DNA of 64,000 nucleotides, from NCBI GenBank assembly GCA_020638875.1, contig JACKHS010000003.1, positions 209,486-273,485 on the forward strand. The letters are read 5' to 3'. Positions 9,084 through 17,300 of the stretch are shown piece by piece. Position numbers and translations under genes: made by a program. The notes beneath the pieces were generated by a model that saw only the letters and a program-made list of their open reading frames with translations, made no database searches and had not been told where the DNA came from. Origin of the DNA: Planctomycetota bacterium. Its GTDB lineage: Bacteria; Planctomycetota; UBA1135; GCA-002686595. Every line of letters begins with the position of its first letter. Position 1 is the first letter of the stretch.

Positions 9084-9701
9084 CTACTCGACCGCGCGGC
9101 GGCCGACGGCGCGCCGGCCCTCGAGCGCGTCCTCGAGGATGCCGCGGTGCAGGTACTCGAGCGCGCTGCCGGCCGGCAACCCGCGCGCGAGCCGCGTGAC
9201 GAGCGGCGGCTCGTCGAGCGCGCGTTCGAGCGCGTCGACGACGTAGAGCGCGGTGGCCTCGCCCTCGGCGTCAGGGTCGGTGGCGAGGATCACCTCGCGC
9301 ACGCCGCCGGCGCGCACGCGCTCGACGAGGTTCCGCACGCCGAGGTGCTCGGCCTCGGTGCCCTCGGCGGGGTTCAGCGCGCCCATCAGGACGTGGTAGC
9401 GGCCGCGGAAGCACGCCGCGCGCTCCATCGCCTCGACGTGGCGCGGCTCCTCCACCACGGCGAGCGTCGCCGCGTCGCGCGCGGGGTCGGCGCAGATCGG
9501 ACACGGGTCGCGCTCGGTCACGTTGCCGCAGGTCGAGCACCGCTTGGTGTCGCGCGCTGCGCGCTCGATCGCCGGCGCGAGCCCGCGCGCGCTCGGCTCG
9601 CGCAGGACGTGGAACGCCAGGCGCTCGGCGGTGACGCGGCCGACGCCGGGGAAGGCTTCGAAGGCGACGATCAGCGCCTCGAGGGGCTCGGGGTACGCCA
9701 C
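9084..9701 (-). CDS. recR: Recombination mediator RecR
   Basis: 205 aa. An N-terminal helix-hairpin-helix (AFPGVGRVTAERLAFHVL), a four-cysteine zinc finger (Cys55, 58, 67, 70 in RCSTCG...CPIC) and a Toprim domain with ATDPDAEGEATALYV appear in family order. RecR works with RecF/RecO to load RecA at single-stranded gaps. Last of the dnaX-ybaB-recR trio, 19 nt after ybaB. Confidence 0.96.
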   Translation of the reverse strand: MAYPEPLEALIVAFEAFPGVGRVTAERLAFHVLREPSARGLAPAIERAARDTKRCSTCGNVTERDPCPICADPARDAATLAVVEEPRHVEAMERAACFRGRYHVLMGALNPAEGTEAEHLGVRNLVERVRAGGVREVILATDPDAEGEATALYVVDALERALDEPPLVTRLARGLPAGSALEYLHRGILEDALEGRRAVGRRAVE

Positions 9702-9720
9702 GCCGGACGCTCGCGCGAGC

Positions 9721-10044
9721 TCAGAAGATGCCCGGCAGGTTGAGGCCGCCCGTCACCGCGGACAGGCGCTCCTTGCGCAGGCGCGCGGCCTGCCCCAACG
9801 CGTCGCGCAGCGCGGCGAGCACGAGGTCCTCGACCAGCGCCTTGTCGCCCGAGTCGATCACGTCGGCGCCGATCTCGACGGCGAGCACTTCGCCGTCGCC
9901 GTTGACGCGCGCCTGCACCACGCCGCCGCCGCCGGTGCCGGTCAGCGTCGCGCGCGTGAGCTCCTCGCGCACGCGGTCCATCTGGCGCTGCATCTCCTGG
10001 GCCTGCTTCAGCAGGTTGCCCATGTCGCCGAAGCCGCCACTCAT
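9721..10044 (-). CDS. ybaB: YbaB/EbfC family nucleoid-associated protein
   Basis: 107 aa. Typical pattern: GNLLKQAQEMQRQMDRVREEL helix (split at residues 10-30), a beta sheet (VVQARVNGDGEVLAVEIG) and a C-terminal helix (DALGQAARLRKERLSAVTGGL). Members bind DNA as dimers. GAGGAG lies 9 nt before the ATG. The dnaX-ybaB-recR order is conserved across bacteria. Confidence 0.93.
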   Translation of the reverse strand: MSGGFGDMGNLLKQAQEMQRQMDRVREELTRATLTGTGGGGVVQARVNGDGEVLAVEIGADVIDSGDKALVEDLVLAALRDALGQAARLRKERLSAVTGGLNLPGIF

Positions 10045-10069
10045 CGCCTTGCGCTCCTCGTCTCGAGAG

Positions 10070-10618
10070 TCATCGGTCGTCCTCCACCTTGCCGTCGAAG
10101 AGGCTGGCGACGCGGGAGGTGAACGCGTCCTGATCGCCGGGGCGCACGGCCGCGCTGTCCTCGAGGCGCAGCTCGACGCGCTCGCCCATGAGGTCCGAGA
10201 AGACCTTCGTGCACAGCTTCTGATTGCGCGCGTCCTGCACCATCGCGCGGTCGGCGGCCTTCAGTCCGCTGAGCCGCACGACGGCGCGGCCGCCGCCGAA
10301 CTCGACGAGCTTGCCGCAGCGCGAGAGCGCTTCGGACAGCGCGGCGGCGCGGCCCTCGAGCTCGTCGAGGAAGCGCGCCCAGGCCTCGCCGGCGCTCGAG
10401 CGCACGGCGCCGGCGAACTGCGTGGTGCTGCGGCGTCGCTGCGGCGCGGCTGCGGGCGCGTCGGGCTCGGCGTGCGCCTCCGCGGCGCGCAGCTCGGAGG
10501 GCGTCAGGCCGCCGTGGTCGTCGTCGTCCGCGCGGGCGTCGGTCGGGGGCGGCGGCGGCGCCGCGGCGCGCGGGGTTCGGCCGCGGCGCGAAGGGTTCTG
10601 CAGCGGCGCGCGGGGTTC
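10070..10618 (-). CDS. dnaX: DnaX C-terminal (tau-like) extension in the +1 frame
   Basis: After the zero-frame stop, an open frame continues for about 180 residues without its own credible start. It holds an acidic linker (DARADDDDHGG), then a folded domain: GEAWARFLDELEGR, LVEFGGGRAVVRLSG, and the end FTSRVASLFDGKVEDD, a DnaX C-terminal style I associate with planctomycetes. Joined through a +1 shift at CCC-TGA the whole protein would be 599 aa. Either translational frameshifting or a one-base error/mutation could explain it. Confidence 0.7.
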   Translation of the reverse strand, partial: EPRAPLQNPSRRGRTPRAAAPPPPPTDARADDDDHGGLTPSELRAAEAHAEPDAPAAAPQRRRSTTQFAGAVRSSAGEAWARFLDELEGRAAALSEALSRCGKLVEFGGGRAVVRLSGLKAADRAMVQDARNQKLCTKVFSDLMGERVELRLEDSAAVRPGDQDAFTSRVASLFDGKVEDDR

Positions 10619-10625
10619 AGGGGCG
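10614..10625 (-). promoter_or_regulatory. Candidate +1 frameshift site (CGC CCC TGA A) in dnaX
   Basis: On the minus strand the zero frame reads CGC CCC TGA; slipping one base forward reads CGC CCT GAA and enters the tau-like frame. CCC-UGA is a known kind of +1 slippery site (proline tRNA on CCC moving to CCU while a stop codon waits). No upstream Shine-Dalgarno-like stimulator is visible; GC-rich sequence downstream can fold. A one-base indel in the run of four C would mimic it. Confidence 0.45.
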
Positions 10626-11870
10626 CTGCGCGGCGGCTGGGGCGCGGGGGCGCTGCGGCGCGGATGCCGCTGCGGGCGCGCTCTCGCGGCGCGGCGCGGC
10701 GGGCGCGCTGCGCGCGGGCGGAGCACCGCCGGCCAGGCGCGCTTCGAGCGCCTCGAGCCGTCGCGCCAGCTCGTCGAGCGGGAGCGTGAGCTCGGGGCGC
10801 GCGAGCTCCAGCAGACCGAGCTCGAGGATCAGGCGCGCCTCGCCGGGCAAGAGCCGCATCTGATCGCGCATCAGCAGCAGCTCGCCGAGCACGAGCTCGA
10901 GCCGCTCGGGGCCGAGGTCGCGCGCGAGGGCCGCGAGCTCCGCGCGCTGCTCGGGCGCGGCGTCGAACAGCGGGCTCTCCTCGCCGCAGTGCGCGGCGAG
11001 CAGCGCCGAGCGCAGGTACTGCAGCAGGGCGCCGAGCACCTCGGGCTCGCCGCCCTCGAACGCGCCGAGCGCGGCCAGCACGCCCGGACGGTCGCGCTCG
11101 GCCAGCGCGTGCGCGAGCGCGCCGACGCCGGCGCGGTCGACGCCCGCCGAGAGGCGCGCGAGGTCGTCGAGGGCCGGCCGTGCGCCGACGAGCGCGAGCA
11201 ACTGGTCGGCCAGCGAGAGCGCGTCGCGCATGCCGCCGCGCGCGCGCCGCGCGAGGCCCGCGCTGACGCCCGGCTCGGCCGCGACGCCCTCGGCCGCGAA
11301 GACCTCGTCGAGGCGGCCGGCGATGCGCTCCTCGGACAGCGCCGAGAGCTTCAGCACCTGGCAACGCGAGACGATCGTGTCGGGCAGCTTGTGCAGCTCG
11401 GTCGTCGCGAAGAGGAACTTCACGTGCGCCGGCGGCTCCTCGAGCGTCTTCAGGAGCGCGTTGAAGGCGCTCTTCGAGAGCATGTGCACCTCGTCGACGA
11501 GGAACACCTTGTAGCGCGCGCTCAGCGGCACGTACGCCGCCTGGTCGCGCAGCTCGCGCACGTCGTCGACGCCCGTGTGGGACGCGGCGTCGATCTCGAT
11601 CAGGTCCGCCTCGGCGCCGCTGTCGGCCGCCTTGCAGCGCTCGCACTCGCCGCAGGGCTCGGCCGCGGGGCCGCGCTCGCAGTTGAGCGCCTTCGCGAAG
11701 ATGCGCGCCGTGGTCGTCTTGCCGGTCCCGCGCGGGCCCGAGAAGAGGTAGGCGTGGCCGATGCGCCCCTCGGCGATGGCGCCCTGCAAGGTGCGCGTCA
11801 CCACCTCCTGGCCGACGACGTCCGCGAAGCGGCGCGGGCGGTACTTGCGGGCCAGGACCAGGTAGGACAT
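10617..11870 (-). CDS. dnaX: DNA polymerase III subunit DnaX, zero-frame (gamma-like) form
   Basis: 417 aa from ATG 11870 (MSYLVLARKYRPRRF, the standard start). Walker A GPRGTGKT at 45-52, zinc Cys64/73/76/79, the Walker B motif DEVHML and sensor SRC are present. DnaX is the clamp-loader ATPase; its long tau form also binds polymerase alpha. This frame ends TGA at 10617-10619 within an Ala/Pro-rich linker, right after CCC, while the conserved C-terminal domain continues in the +1 frame. TATACT lies 6 nt before the ATG and no Shine-Dalgarno is seen. Confidence 0.95.
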   Translation of the reverse strand: MSYLVLARKYRPRRFADVVGQEVVTRTLQGAIAEGRIGHAYLFSGPRGTGKTTTARIFAKALNCERGPAAEPCGECERCKAADSGAEADLIEIDAASHTGVDDVRELRDQAAYVPLSARYKVFLVDEVHMLSKSAFNALLKTLEEPPAHVKFLFATTELHKLPDTIVSRCQVLKLSALSEERIAGRLDEVFAAEGVAAEPGVSAGLARRARGGMRDALSLADQLLALVGARPALDDLARLSAGVDRAGVGALAHALAERDRPGVLAALGAFEGGEPEVLGALLQYLRSALLAAHCGEESPLFDAAPEQRAELAALARDLGPERLELVLGELLLMRDQMRLLPGEARLILELGLLELARPELTLPLDELARRLEALEARLAGGAPPARSAPAAPRRESAPAAASAPQRPRAPAAAQRP

Positions 11871-11876
11871 GGGGGG

Positions 11877-11882
11877 AGTATA
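11877..11882 (-). promoter_or_regulatory. -10 element TATACT directly before dnaX
   Basis: TATACT matches five of six bases of the consensus and ends 6 nt before the dnaX ATG, so transcription would start at or next to the start codon (leaderless mRNA). No good -35 hexamer is at the usual distance. Confidence 0.45.
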
Positions 11883-11956
11883 CGGCGTCGAGACGCGAAC
11901 CGTCGCGCCCGCGCCGCGCGCGCGACGCGCGTCCCGCGAAAGACCGCGAGCCCGTC

Positions 11957-12058
11957 GATGGGCCCGGGCACCCCGCACATGGATCGATGTCCTTAGGGCT
12001 GCTCCGTTCCCGGCCTGACCCGGTTCGAACCCGACCCATCGCAGGGGACCGAGCCCGT
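11957..12058 (-). ncRNA. ffs: Signal recognition particle RNA (small bacterial 4.5S type)
   Basis: The minus strand contains the SRP domain IV signature: GGGTCAGG, then CCGGGAACGGAGCAGCCC, closely matching the GGUCAGG...GGAAGCAGCC loop bound by Ffh. The arms pair: GGGCTCGG near the 5' end with CCGGGCCC near the 3' end, and CCCCTGC with GCGGGG. It sits between tRNA-Ser and dnaX, the same place as scr/ffs in Bacillus and many others. The ends are estimated from pairing and could be off by several bases. Confidence 0.88.
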
Positions 12059-12106
12059 CGCCGGGCTCGCGAGTGCGCCGCGGCGGGTGAGCGCGCGGCG
12101 CGGGGA

Positions 12107-12196
12107 TGGCGGAGAGGGAGGGATTCGAACCCTCGAAGCCATTGCTGACTTACACGCTTTCCAAGCGTGCTCCTTCAGCCACTCGGACACCTCTCC
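12107..12196 (-). tRNA. tRNA-Ser (anticodon GGA), with encoded CCA
   Basis: 90 nt including CCA. Acceptor GGAGAGG pairs with CCTCTCC, anticodon loop TTGGAAA (GGA) on a CACGC stem, a long variable arm typical of class II tRNA-Ser, T-arm GAGGG TTCGAAT CCCTC, discriminator G. It reads UCC/UCU. It is upstream of the SRP RNA on the same strand. Confidence 0.97.
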
Positions 12197-12258
12197 AGTT
12201 CTGGATCGCGAGCGCGAAAGGAGCGCCCGCGCGGCGTCGGGCGCCGCGCGGGCGTGGA

Positions 12259-12348
12259 TGGCGGAGAGGGGGGGATTTGAACCCCCGGTGCCCCTTAGGA
12301 CACGCTGGTTTTCGAAACCAGTCCATTCAGCCGCTCTGGCACCTCTCC
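12259..12348 (-). tRNA. tRNA-Ser (anticodon CGA), with encoded CCA
   Basis: 90 nt including CCA. Acceptor GGAGAGG/CCTCTCC identical to the neighbouring tRNA-Ser, anticodon stem CTGGT/ACCAG with loop TTCGAAA (CGA), long variable arm, discriminator G. It reads UCG. It begins 1 nt after tadA ends and is probably cut from the same transcript. Confidence 0.97.
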
Positions 12349-12349
12349 A

Positions 12350-12895
12350 CTACGGCGCGTCGCTCGACGCGCCGTGGTCTCCATCGGGGGGGAGCTGGGC
12401 TCCCCCACCGCGCTTGCTTCGAAAGAACGTCCGCAGGAGCTCGGCCGACGCCTCGGCCTCCACTCCTTCGGTGATCGCGACCCGGTGGTTGAGCCTCGAG
12501 TCGCTCAAGACGGACCCGATCGAGGCGCAGCCACCGAACTTGGGATCCCGCGCGGCCCAGACGACGCGCGCCACGCGCGCGTGCAGCAGAGCACCGGCGC
12601 ACATGAAGCAGGGCTCGAGGGTCGAGTAGACCGTCGCCCCCACCAAGCGCTGGGCGCCCACGCGACGCGCGGCCTCGCGCAAGGCCTGCAGCTCGGCGTG
12701 CGCGGTCGGGTCGACCTCGGTGCGCGTGCGGTTGTGGCCGCGGCCGAGGACCTCGCCGGCGAGCACGACCACGGCGCCGATCGGCACCTCGTCGAGGTCG
12801 CGCGCGCGGCGCGCCTCGCTCAACGCTTCCTGCATGAAGCGCACGTCGTCCTCGCGCCCGGCGGCGCCGTTCGCGGGATCGTCTCGGGGAGTCAC
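12350..12895 (-). CDS. tadA: tRNA adenosine(34) deaminase TadA
   Basis: 181 aa from a GTG at 12895; ATG 12835 is an alternative that would cut the first helix. Zinc and catalytic residues are clear: TAHAELQAL (His66, Glu68) and EPCFMCAGAL (Cys96, Cys99). TadA makes inosine at position 34 of tRNA-Arg(ACG). That tRNA lies directly upstream on the same strand (13065-13141). The tail after residue 160 is a short Gly/Pro/Asp-rich extension. Confidence 0.95.
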   Translation of the reverse strand: MTPRDDPANGAAGREDDVRFMQEALSEARRARDLDEVPIGAVVVLAGEVLGRGHNRTRTEVDPTAHAELQALREAARRVGAQRLVGATVYSTLEPCFMCAGALLHARVARVVWAARDPKFGGCASIGSVLSDSRLNHRVAITEGVEAEASAELLRTFFRSKRGGGAQLPPDGDHGASSDAP

Positions 12896-13064
12896 AGAGC
12901 TGGGCGCTGCTGGCAGCTGGCTACTGGTCGCGCCGCCGGCGGACGCCGAGGCGGCGGGTCCCGAGAGGCGACCCGCAGGGCCGTGCGGCGGATCCCGAGT
13001 TGCGACCCGCGGGGGCGCGGCACGAGGCCGAGGGGAGGCCCGCCGCGGCGCGACGGGCGTGTGC

Positions 13065-13141
13065 TGGTACACCCCACAGGATTCGAACCTGTAACCTCCT
13101 GATCCGTAGTCAGGTGCTCTATCCAGTTGAGCTAGGGGTGC
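13065..13141 (-). tRNA. tRNA-Arg (anticodon ACG), with encoded CCA
   Basis: 77 nt. Acceptor GCACCCC pairs with GGGGTGT, with G-U at the end. Anticodon loop CTACGGA (ACG) on CCTGA/TCAGG, T-arm ACAGG TTCGAAT CCTGT, discriminator A, CCA encoded. This is the natural TadA substrate; A34 becomes inosine and reads CGU, CGC, CGA. Confidence 0.97.
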
Positions 13142-13269
13142 GTGAGGGGGGAGGTTTGTAGACGGGGGCCGAGGTCGTGTCAAGCGCCGCCGCGGTTTCT
13201 CGGCGGAAGTGCGCGCGCCGCGAGGCGCGTGCCCGGCGCGACCGGCACGGGGTCGCGCGCGCCTGGCTG

Positions 13270-13298
13270 CTGACCCGGGGCCTCCGGGGAAGTACCCT
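13270..13298 (+). promoter_or_regulatory. Candidate promoter for argF'-dnaE (CTGACC-N17-TACCCT)
   Basis: CTGACC (13270-13275) and TACCCT (13293-13298) are 17 nt apart. The -10 ends 6 nt before the ATG at 13305, predicting a leaderless transcript. Confidence 0.4.
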
Positions 13299-13304
13299 CG
13301 GGGG

Positions 13305-14321
13305 ATGCCTCAGCGCGACACCATCCAGCACCTGATCAGCCTGCAGGATCTCGACGACGCGACGCTGTCCTCGATCCTCGAGCTCTCCATGGACCTCAAG
13401 CGCGTGAGCGTCGCGCCCGGGCTGGCCGGCAAGTCCGCGGGCCTGCTGTTCTTCCGCCGCTCGCTGCGCACCCGCACCTCGTTCGAGGCGGCCGTGCACC
13501 AGCTCGGCGGCCACAGCATCAACCTCAACGCCAGCTCGGACTTCTGGGAGCTCGAGGCGCACGAGGGCGCGATCATGGACGGGCGCGCGCCCGAGCACAT
13601 CAAGGACGCCGCGGCGGTGCTCTCGCGCTACCTCGACGTGCTCGCCATCCGCCCGGCGCTCGAAGGTCGCTCGTGGGAGGCCGACCGCAAGGACGAGGGC
13701 ATCCTGGCCTGGGCCGCCAACGCGGACGTGCCGGTGATCAACATGGAGTCGGCGCTGTGGCACCCGCTGCAGGCGCTGGCCGACCTGATGACGCTGCGCG
13801 AGGCGCTCGGCGACCTGCGCGAGCGACGCCTCGCGATCACCTGGACGAACTCCCCCACCTACGCCAGCCCGGCGGTCGTGCACTCGCTCGTGCTGGCGGC
13901 GCTGCGCCAGGGCATGCACGTGCGCGTGGCGCACCCCGACGGTTACGAGCTCGACGACCGGGTGATGGCCAGCGCGCGCGCGCTCGCGACGGAGCGCGGC
14001 GCCGAGCTCGAGGTCACCGGGGACCGCAACGCGGCGGTCGACGGCGCGCACGTCGTGTACGCGCGTTCGTGGCAGTCGCTGGCCGACTACGGCAACCCGA
14101 CGCTGGCCGCGAGCCACCGCGCGCGCACCAAGGACTGGCGCGTCGACGAGGCGCTGCTCGCGCGCGGCGCCGACGCGCGCCTGATGCACGCCATGCCGGT
14201 GCGGCGCAACGTGGAGGTCTCCGACGAGGTGCTCGACGGGCCGCGCAGCCTGATCTACGACCAGGCGGAGAACCGCCTGCACTCGCAGAAGGCGCTGCTG
14301 CTCAAGCTCCTCTCGCGCTGA
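13305..14321 (+). CDS. argF': N-succinylornithine (or N-acetylornithine) carbamoyltransferase
   Basis: 338 aa. It is a transcarbamylase: carbamoyl-phosphate loop FFRRSLRTRTSF (49-60), HPLQ (153-156) and HAMPVRRN (295-302, where ordinary OTCases have HCLP). Overall it resembles the acylornithine branch, not standard OTCase: INMESALWHPLQALADLM and AHPDGYELDDRV closely echo the Bacteroides succinylornithine enzyme. The residue that decides acetyl versus succinyl in published mutants (Glu in Xanthomonas, Pro in Bacteroides) is Pro96 here (MDGRAPEHIK), favouring succinylornithine. It acts in arginine synthesis. dnaE starts 22 nt downstream. Confidence 0.85.
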   Translation: MPQRDTIQHLISLQDLDDATLSSILELSMDLKRVSVAPGLAGKSAGLLFFRRSLRTRTSFEAAVHQLGGHSINLNASSDFWELEAHEGAIMDGRAPEHIKDAAAVLSRYLDVLAIRPALEGRSWEADRKDEGILAWAANADVPVINMESALWHPLQALADLMTLREALGDLRERRLAITWTNSPTYASPAVVHSLVLAALRQGMHVRVAHPDGYELDDRVMASARALATERGAELEVTGDRNAAVDGAHVVYARSWQSLADYGNPTLAASHRARTKDWRVDEALLARGADARLMHAMPVRRNVEVSDEVLDGPRSLIYDQAENRLHSQKALLLKLLSR

Positions 14322-14343
14322 CCGCCGGCCCCCGCACCCGACG

Positions 14344-17300
14344 ATGAGCGCGCCGGACTTCGTCCACCTGCACGTCCACACCGAGTACAGCCTGCTCGAC
14401 GGAGCGAACCGCATCGGCGACCTCGTCGACGCGTGCGTCGCCGACGGCCAGCCCGCGCTGGCGCTGACCGACCACGGCAACATGTTCGGCGCGGTGGAGC
14501 TCTACAAGAAGGCCACGGGCAAGGGCGTCAAGCCGCTGATCGGCTGCGAGGTCTACATCGCGCGCCAGTCGCGCTTCGAGCCGCACAGCAAGAAGAAGGG
14601 CAACGGCTACAACCACCTGACGCTGCTCGCGCGCAACGAGACCGGCTACCGCAACCTGATGGAGCTGGCCTCGCTCGCCTACCTGGAGGGCTACCACTTC
14701 CGGCCGCGCATCGACAAGGAGCTGCTCTACCGCCACGCCGAGGGCATCAACTGCCTCTCGGGCTGCCTCGCCGGCGAGCTGAACCAGCTCTTCCTCACGG
14801 GCCGCGAGGACGAGGCCGCCACGCTCGCGGCCGAGCTGCGCGACATCTTCGGGCCCGAGCACTTCTGGCTCGAGCTGCAGCGCAACGGGATCGACGAGCA
14901 GAACGTCGCCAACGAGGCGCTCTACCGCCTCCACCAGCGCACGGGCATCCCGCTAGTCGCGACGAACGACATCCACTACCTGCGCGCGGAGGACTGCGAG
15001 GCACAGGACGTGCTGCTGTGCATCCACACCGGCGCGAAGAAGGCCGAGGAGAAGCGCTTCAAGTTCGAGACGGACACGCTGTACTTCAAGAGCCGCGAGG
15101 AGATGGGCCACATGTTCAGGGACCTGCCCGAGGCCCTGAAGGCGACCATCGACGTGGCCGACCAGACCGAGCTGGCGCTCGAGTTCGGCACGTACCACCT
15201 GCCCATCTTCACGTCGGACACGGGCGAGTCCCCCGACCAGATCTTCGCGCGCCTGCTCGAGGAGGGCCTGCGGCGCAAGTACGGCGCCGACAACCGCGAG
15301 GCGCGCGAGCGCCTCGAGTACGAGAAGCGCGTCATCACGGAGCTGGGCTTCGTCTCGTACTTCCTGATCGTGTGGGACCTGATCCGCTGGGCGCGGGACA
15401 ACGGCATCCCCGTTGGCCCCGGCCGCGGCTCGGCGGCGGGCTCGATGGTGGCCTACCTGCTCGACATCACGAAGGTCTGCCCGCTGCGCTACGGCCTGCT
15501 CTTCGAGCGCTTCCTCAACTCCGCGCGCGTGTCGATGCCCGACATCGACATCGACTTCTGCAAGGAGGGCCGCGAGCGCGTGCTGCACTACACGCGCGAG
15601 CGCTACGGCGACGATCACGTCGCGCAGATCGCGACCTTCGGCACGATGGCCTCGCGCACGGTGGTGCGCGACGTCGGCCGCGTGCTCGACATCCCGCTGC
15701 CCGACGTCGACAAGGTCGCCAAGAAGATCCCGCAGGGCCCCGGCGCGCCGTCGTTGCGCGAGTCGCTCGACAAGGACCCGGACCTGGCCGAGCTGCGCCG
15801 CCAGCCCGAGCTCGAGCAGCTGTTCGAGCTGTCGCTGCCGCTCGAGGGCCTGGCGCGACACATGTCGACGCACGCGGCCGGGGTGGTGATCGCCGACAAG
15901 CCCATCCGCACCTACGTCCCGCTCGCCAAGAACGGCGACGACGTGGTGACGCAGTGGCCGGCGCCGCAGCTCGAGGAGCTCGGGCTGCTCAAGATGGACT
16001 ACCTGGGGCTGCGCACGCTGACGATCCTCAGCCGCGCCCTGGCGAACATCGCGAAGCAGGGCGGTACGCCGCCCGACCTCGACACGCTCCCGCTCGACGA
16101 CCGCAAGACGTACGAGCTGCTGATGAGCGGCGAGACGCAGGGGGTCTTCCAGCTCGAATCGGAGGGCATGCGCAAGCTGATCCAGCGCCTCCGCCCGGAC
16201 TGCTTCGAGGACCTGATCGCCATCCTGGCCCTCTACCGGCCCGGCCCGCTGGAGTCGGGCATGGTCGACATGTTCGTCGACCGCAAGCACGGCCGCGAGG
16301 CGATCGTCTACCCGCACGACAGCCTGGAGGACATCCTGCGCGACACCTACGGGTGCATCGTCTACCAGGAGCAGGTGATGCTCATCTCGAGCACGCTGGC
16401 CAACTTCTCGCTGAACGAGGCCGACAACCTGCGCAAGGCGATGGGCAAGAAGAAGCCCGAGATCATGCAGAAGTTCTCGGCGCAGTTCCTCGAGGGCGCC
16501 GTCACGAACGGCTGCGATCCGGGCGTCGCGCAGGAGACCTGGGACAACATCGTCAAGTTCGGGGGCTACGGCTTCAACAAGTCGCACTCCACCGCCTACG
16601 CGCTGGTCAGCTACCACACGGCCTACCTCAAGGCCCACGCGCGCAGCGCCTTCCTCGCCGCGAACCTCTCGTGCGAGATGAGCGACGCCGGCAAGGTGAA
16701 GGAGCTGCTCGACGACGCGCGCCGGGCGGGCATCGAGGTGCGCTGGCCCGACGTCGCGCGCTCGTGCTGGGAGTTCGAGGTCGAGGACGACGCGATCCGC
16801 TTCGGCTTCGGCGCGGTCAAGGGCACCGGCCAGAAGGCGGTCGAGCGCATCGTCGCCGCCCGCGACGAGCTCGCCGGCGAGCGCAAACCGATCACGCTGC
16901 ACGAGCTGTGCAAGGTGGCCGACCCCGCCGAGGTCGGGCGCACGTCGTGGGAAGCGATCATCAAGTCGGGTGCGTTCGACCCCGGCGGCCACAACCGCGG
17001 CGCGGTGCTCGCGGCCCTCGACTCCGCCTTCGCGGACGGCGCGCGCGCCGCCGCGGACCGCAAGTCGGGCCAGGGCGACCTCTTCGGGATGCTCGCACCG
17101 GCGGCGCACGACACCGACGCCGGCGACGGCATCGACGACCGCAGGGCCTTCGACCGGGCCGACACGCTGCGCGCCGAGTTCGAGGTGCTGGGCTTCTACC
17201 TCAGCGGCCACCCGCTCGAGGAGCGCGCGGGGCTGATCTCGATGCTCTCGAGCGGCTCCACCGAGCAGCTCGCCGCGATGCCGGGCGGCACGATGGTGAG

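Noticed and set aside
12087..13183. Protein-coding frames overlapping the tRNA-Ser and tRNA-Arg genes
   Set aside because: They translate tRNA sequence and its complement; the tRNAs are unambiguous.
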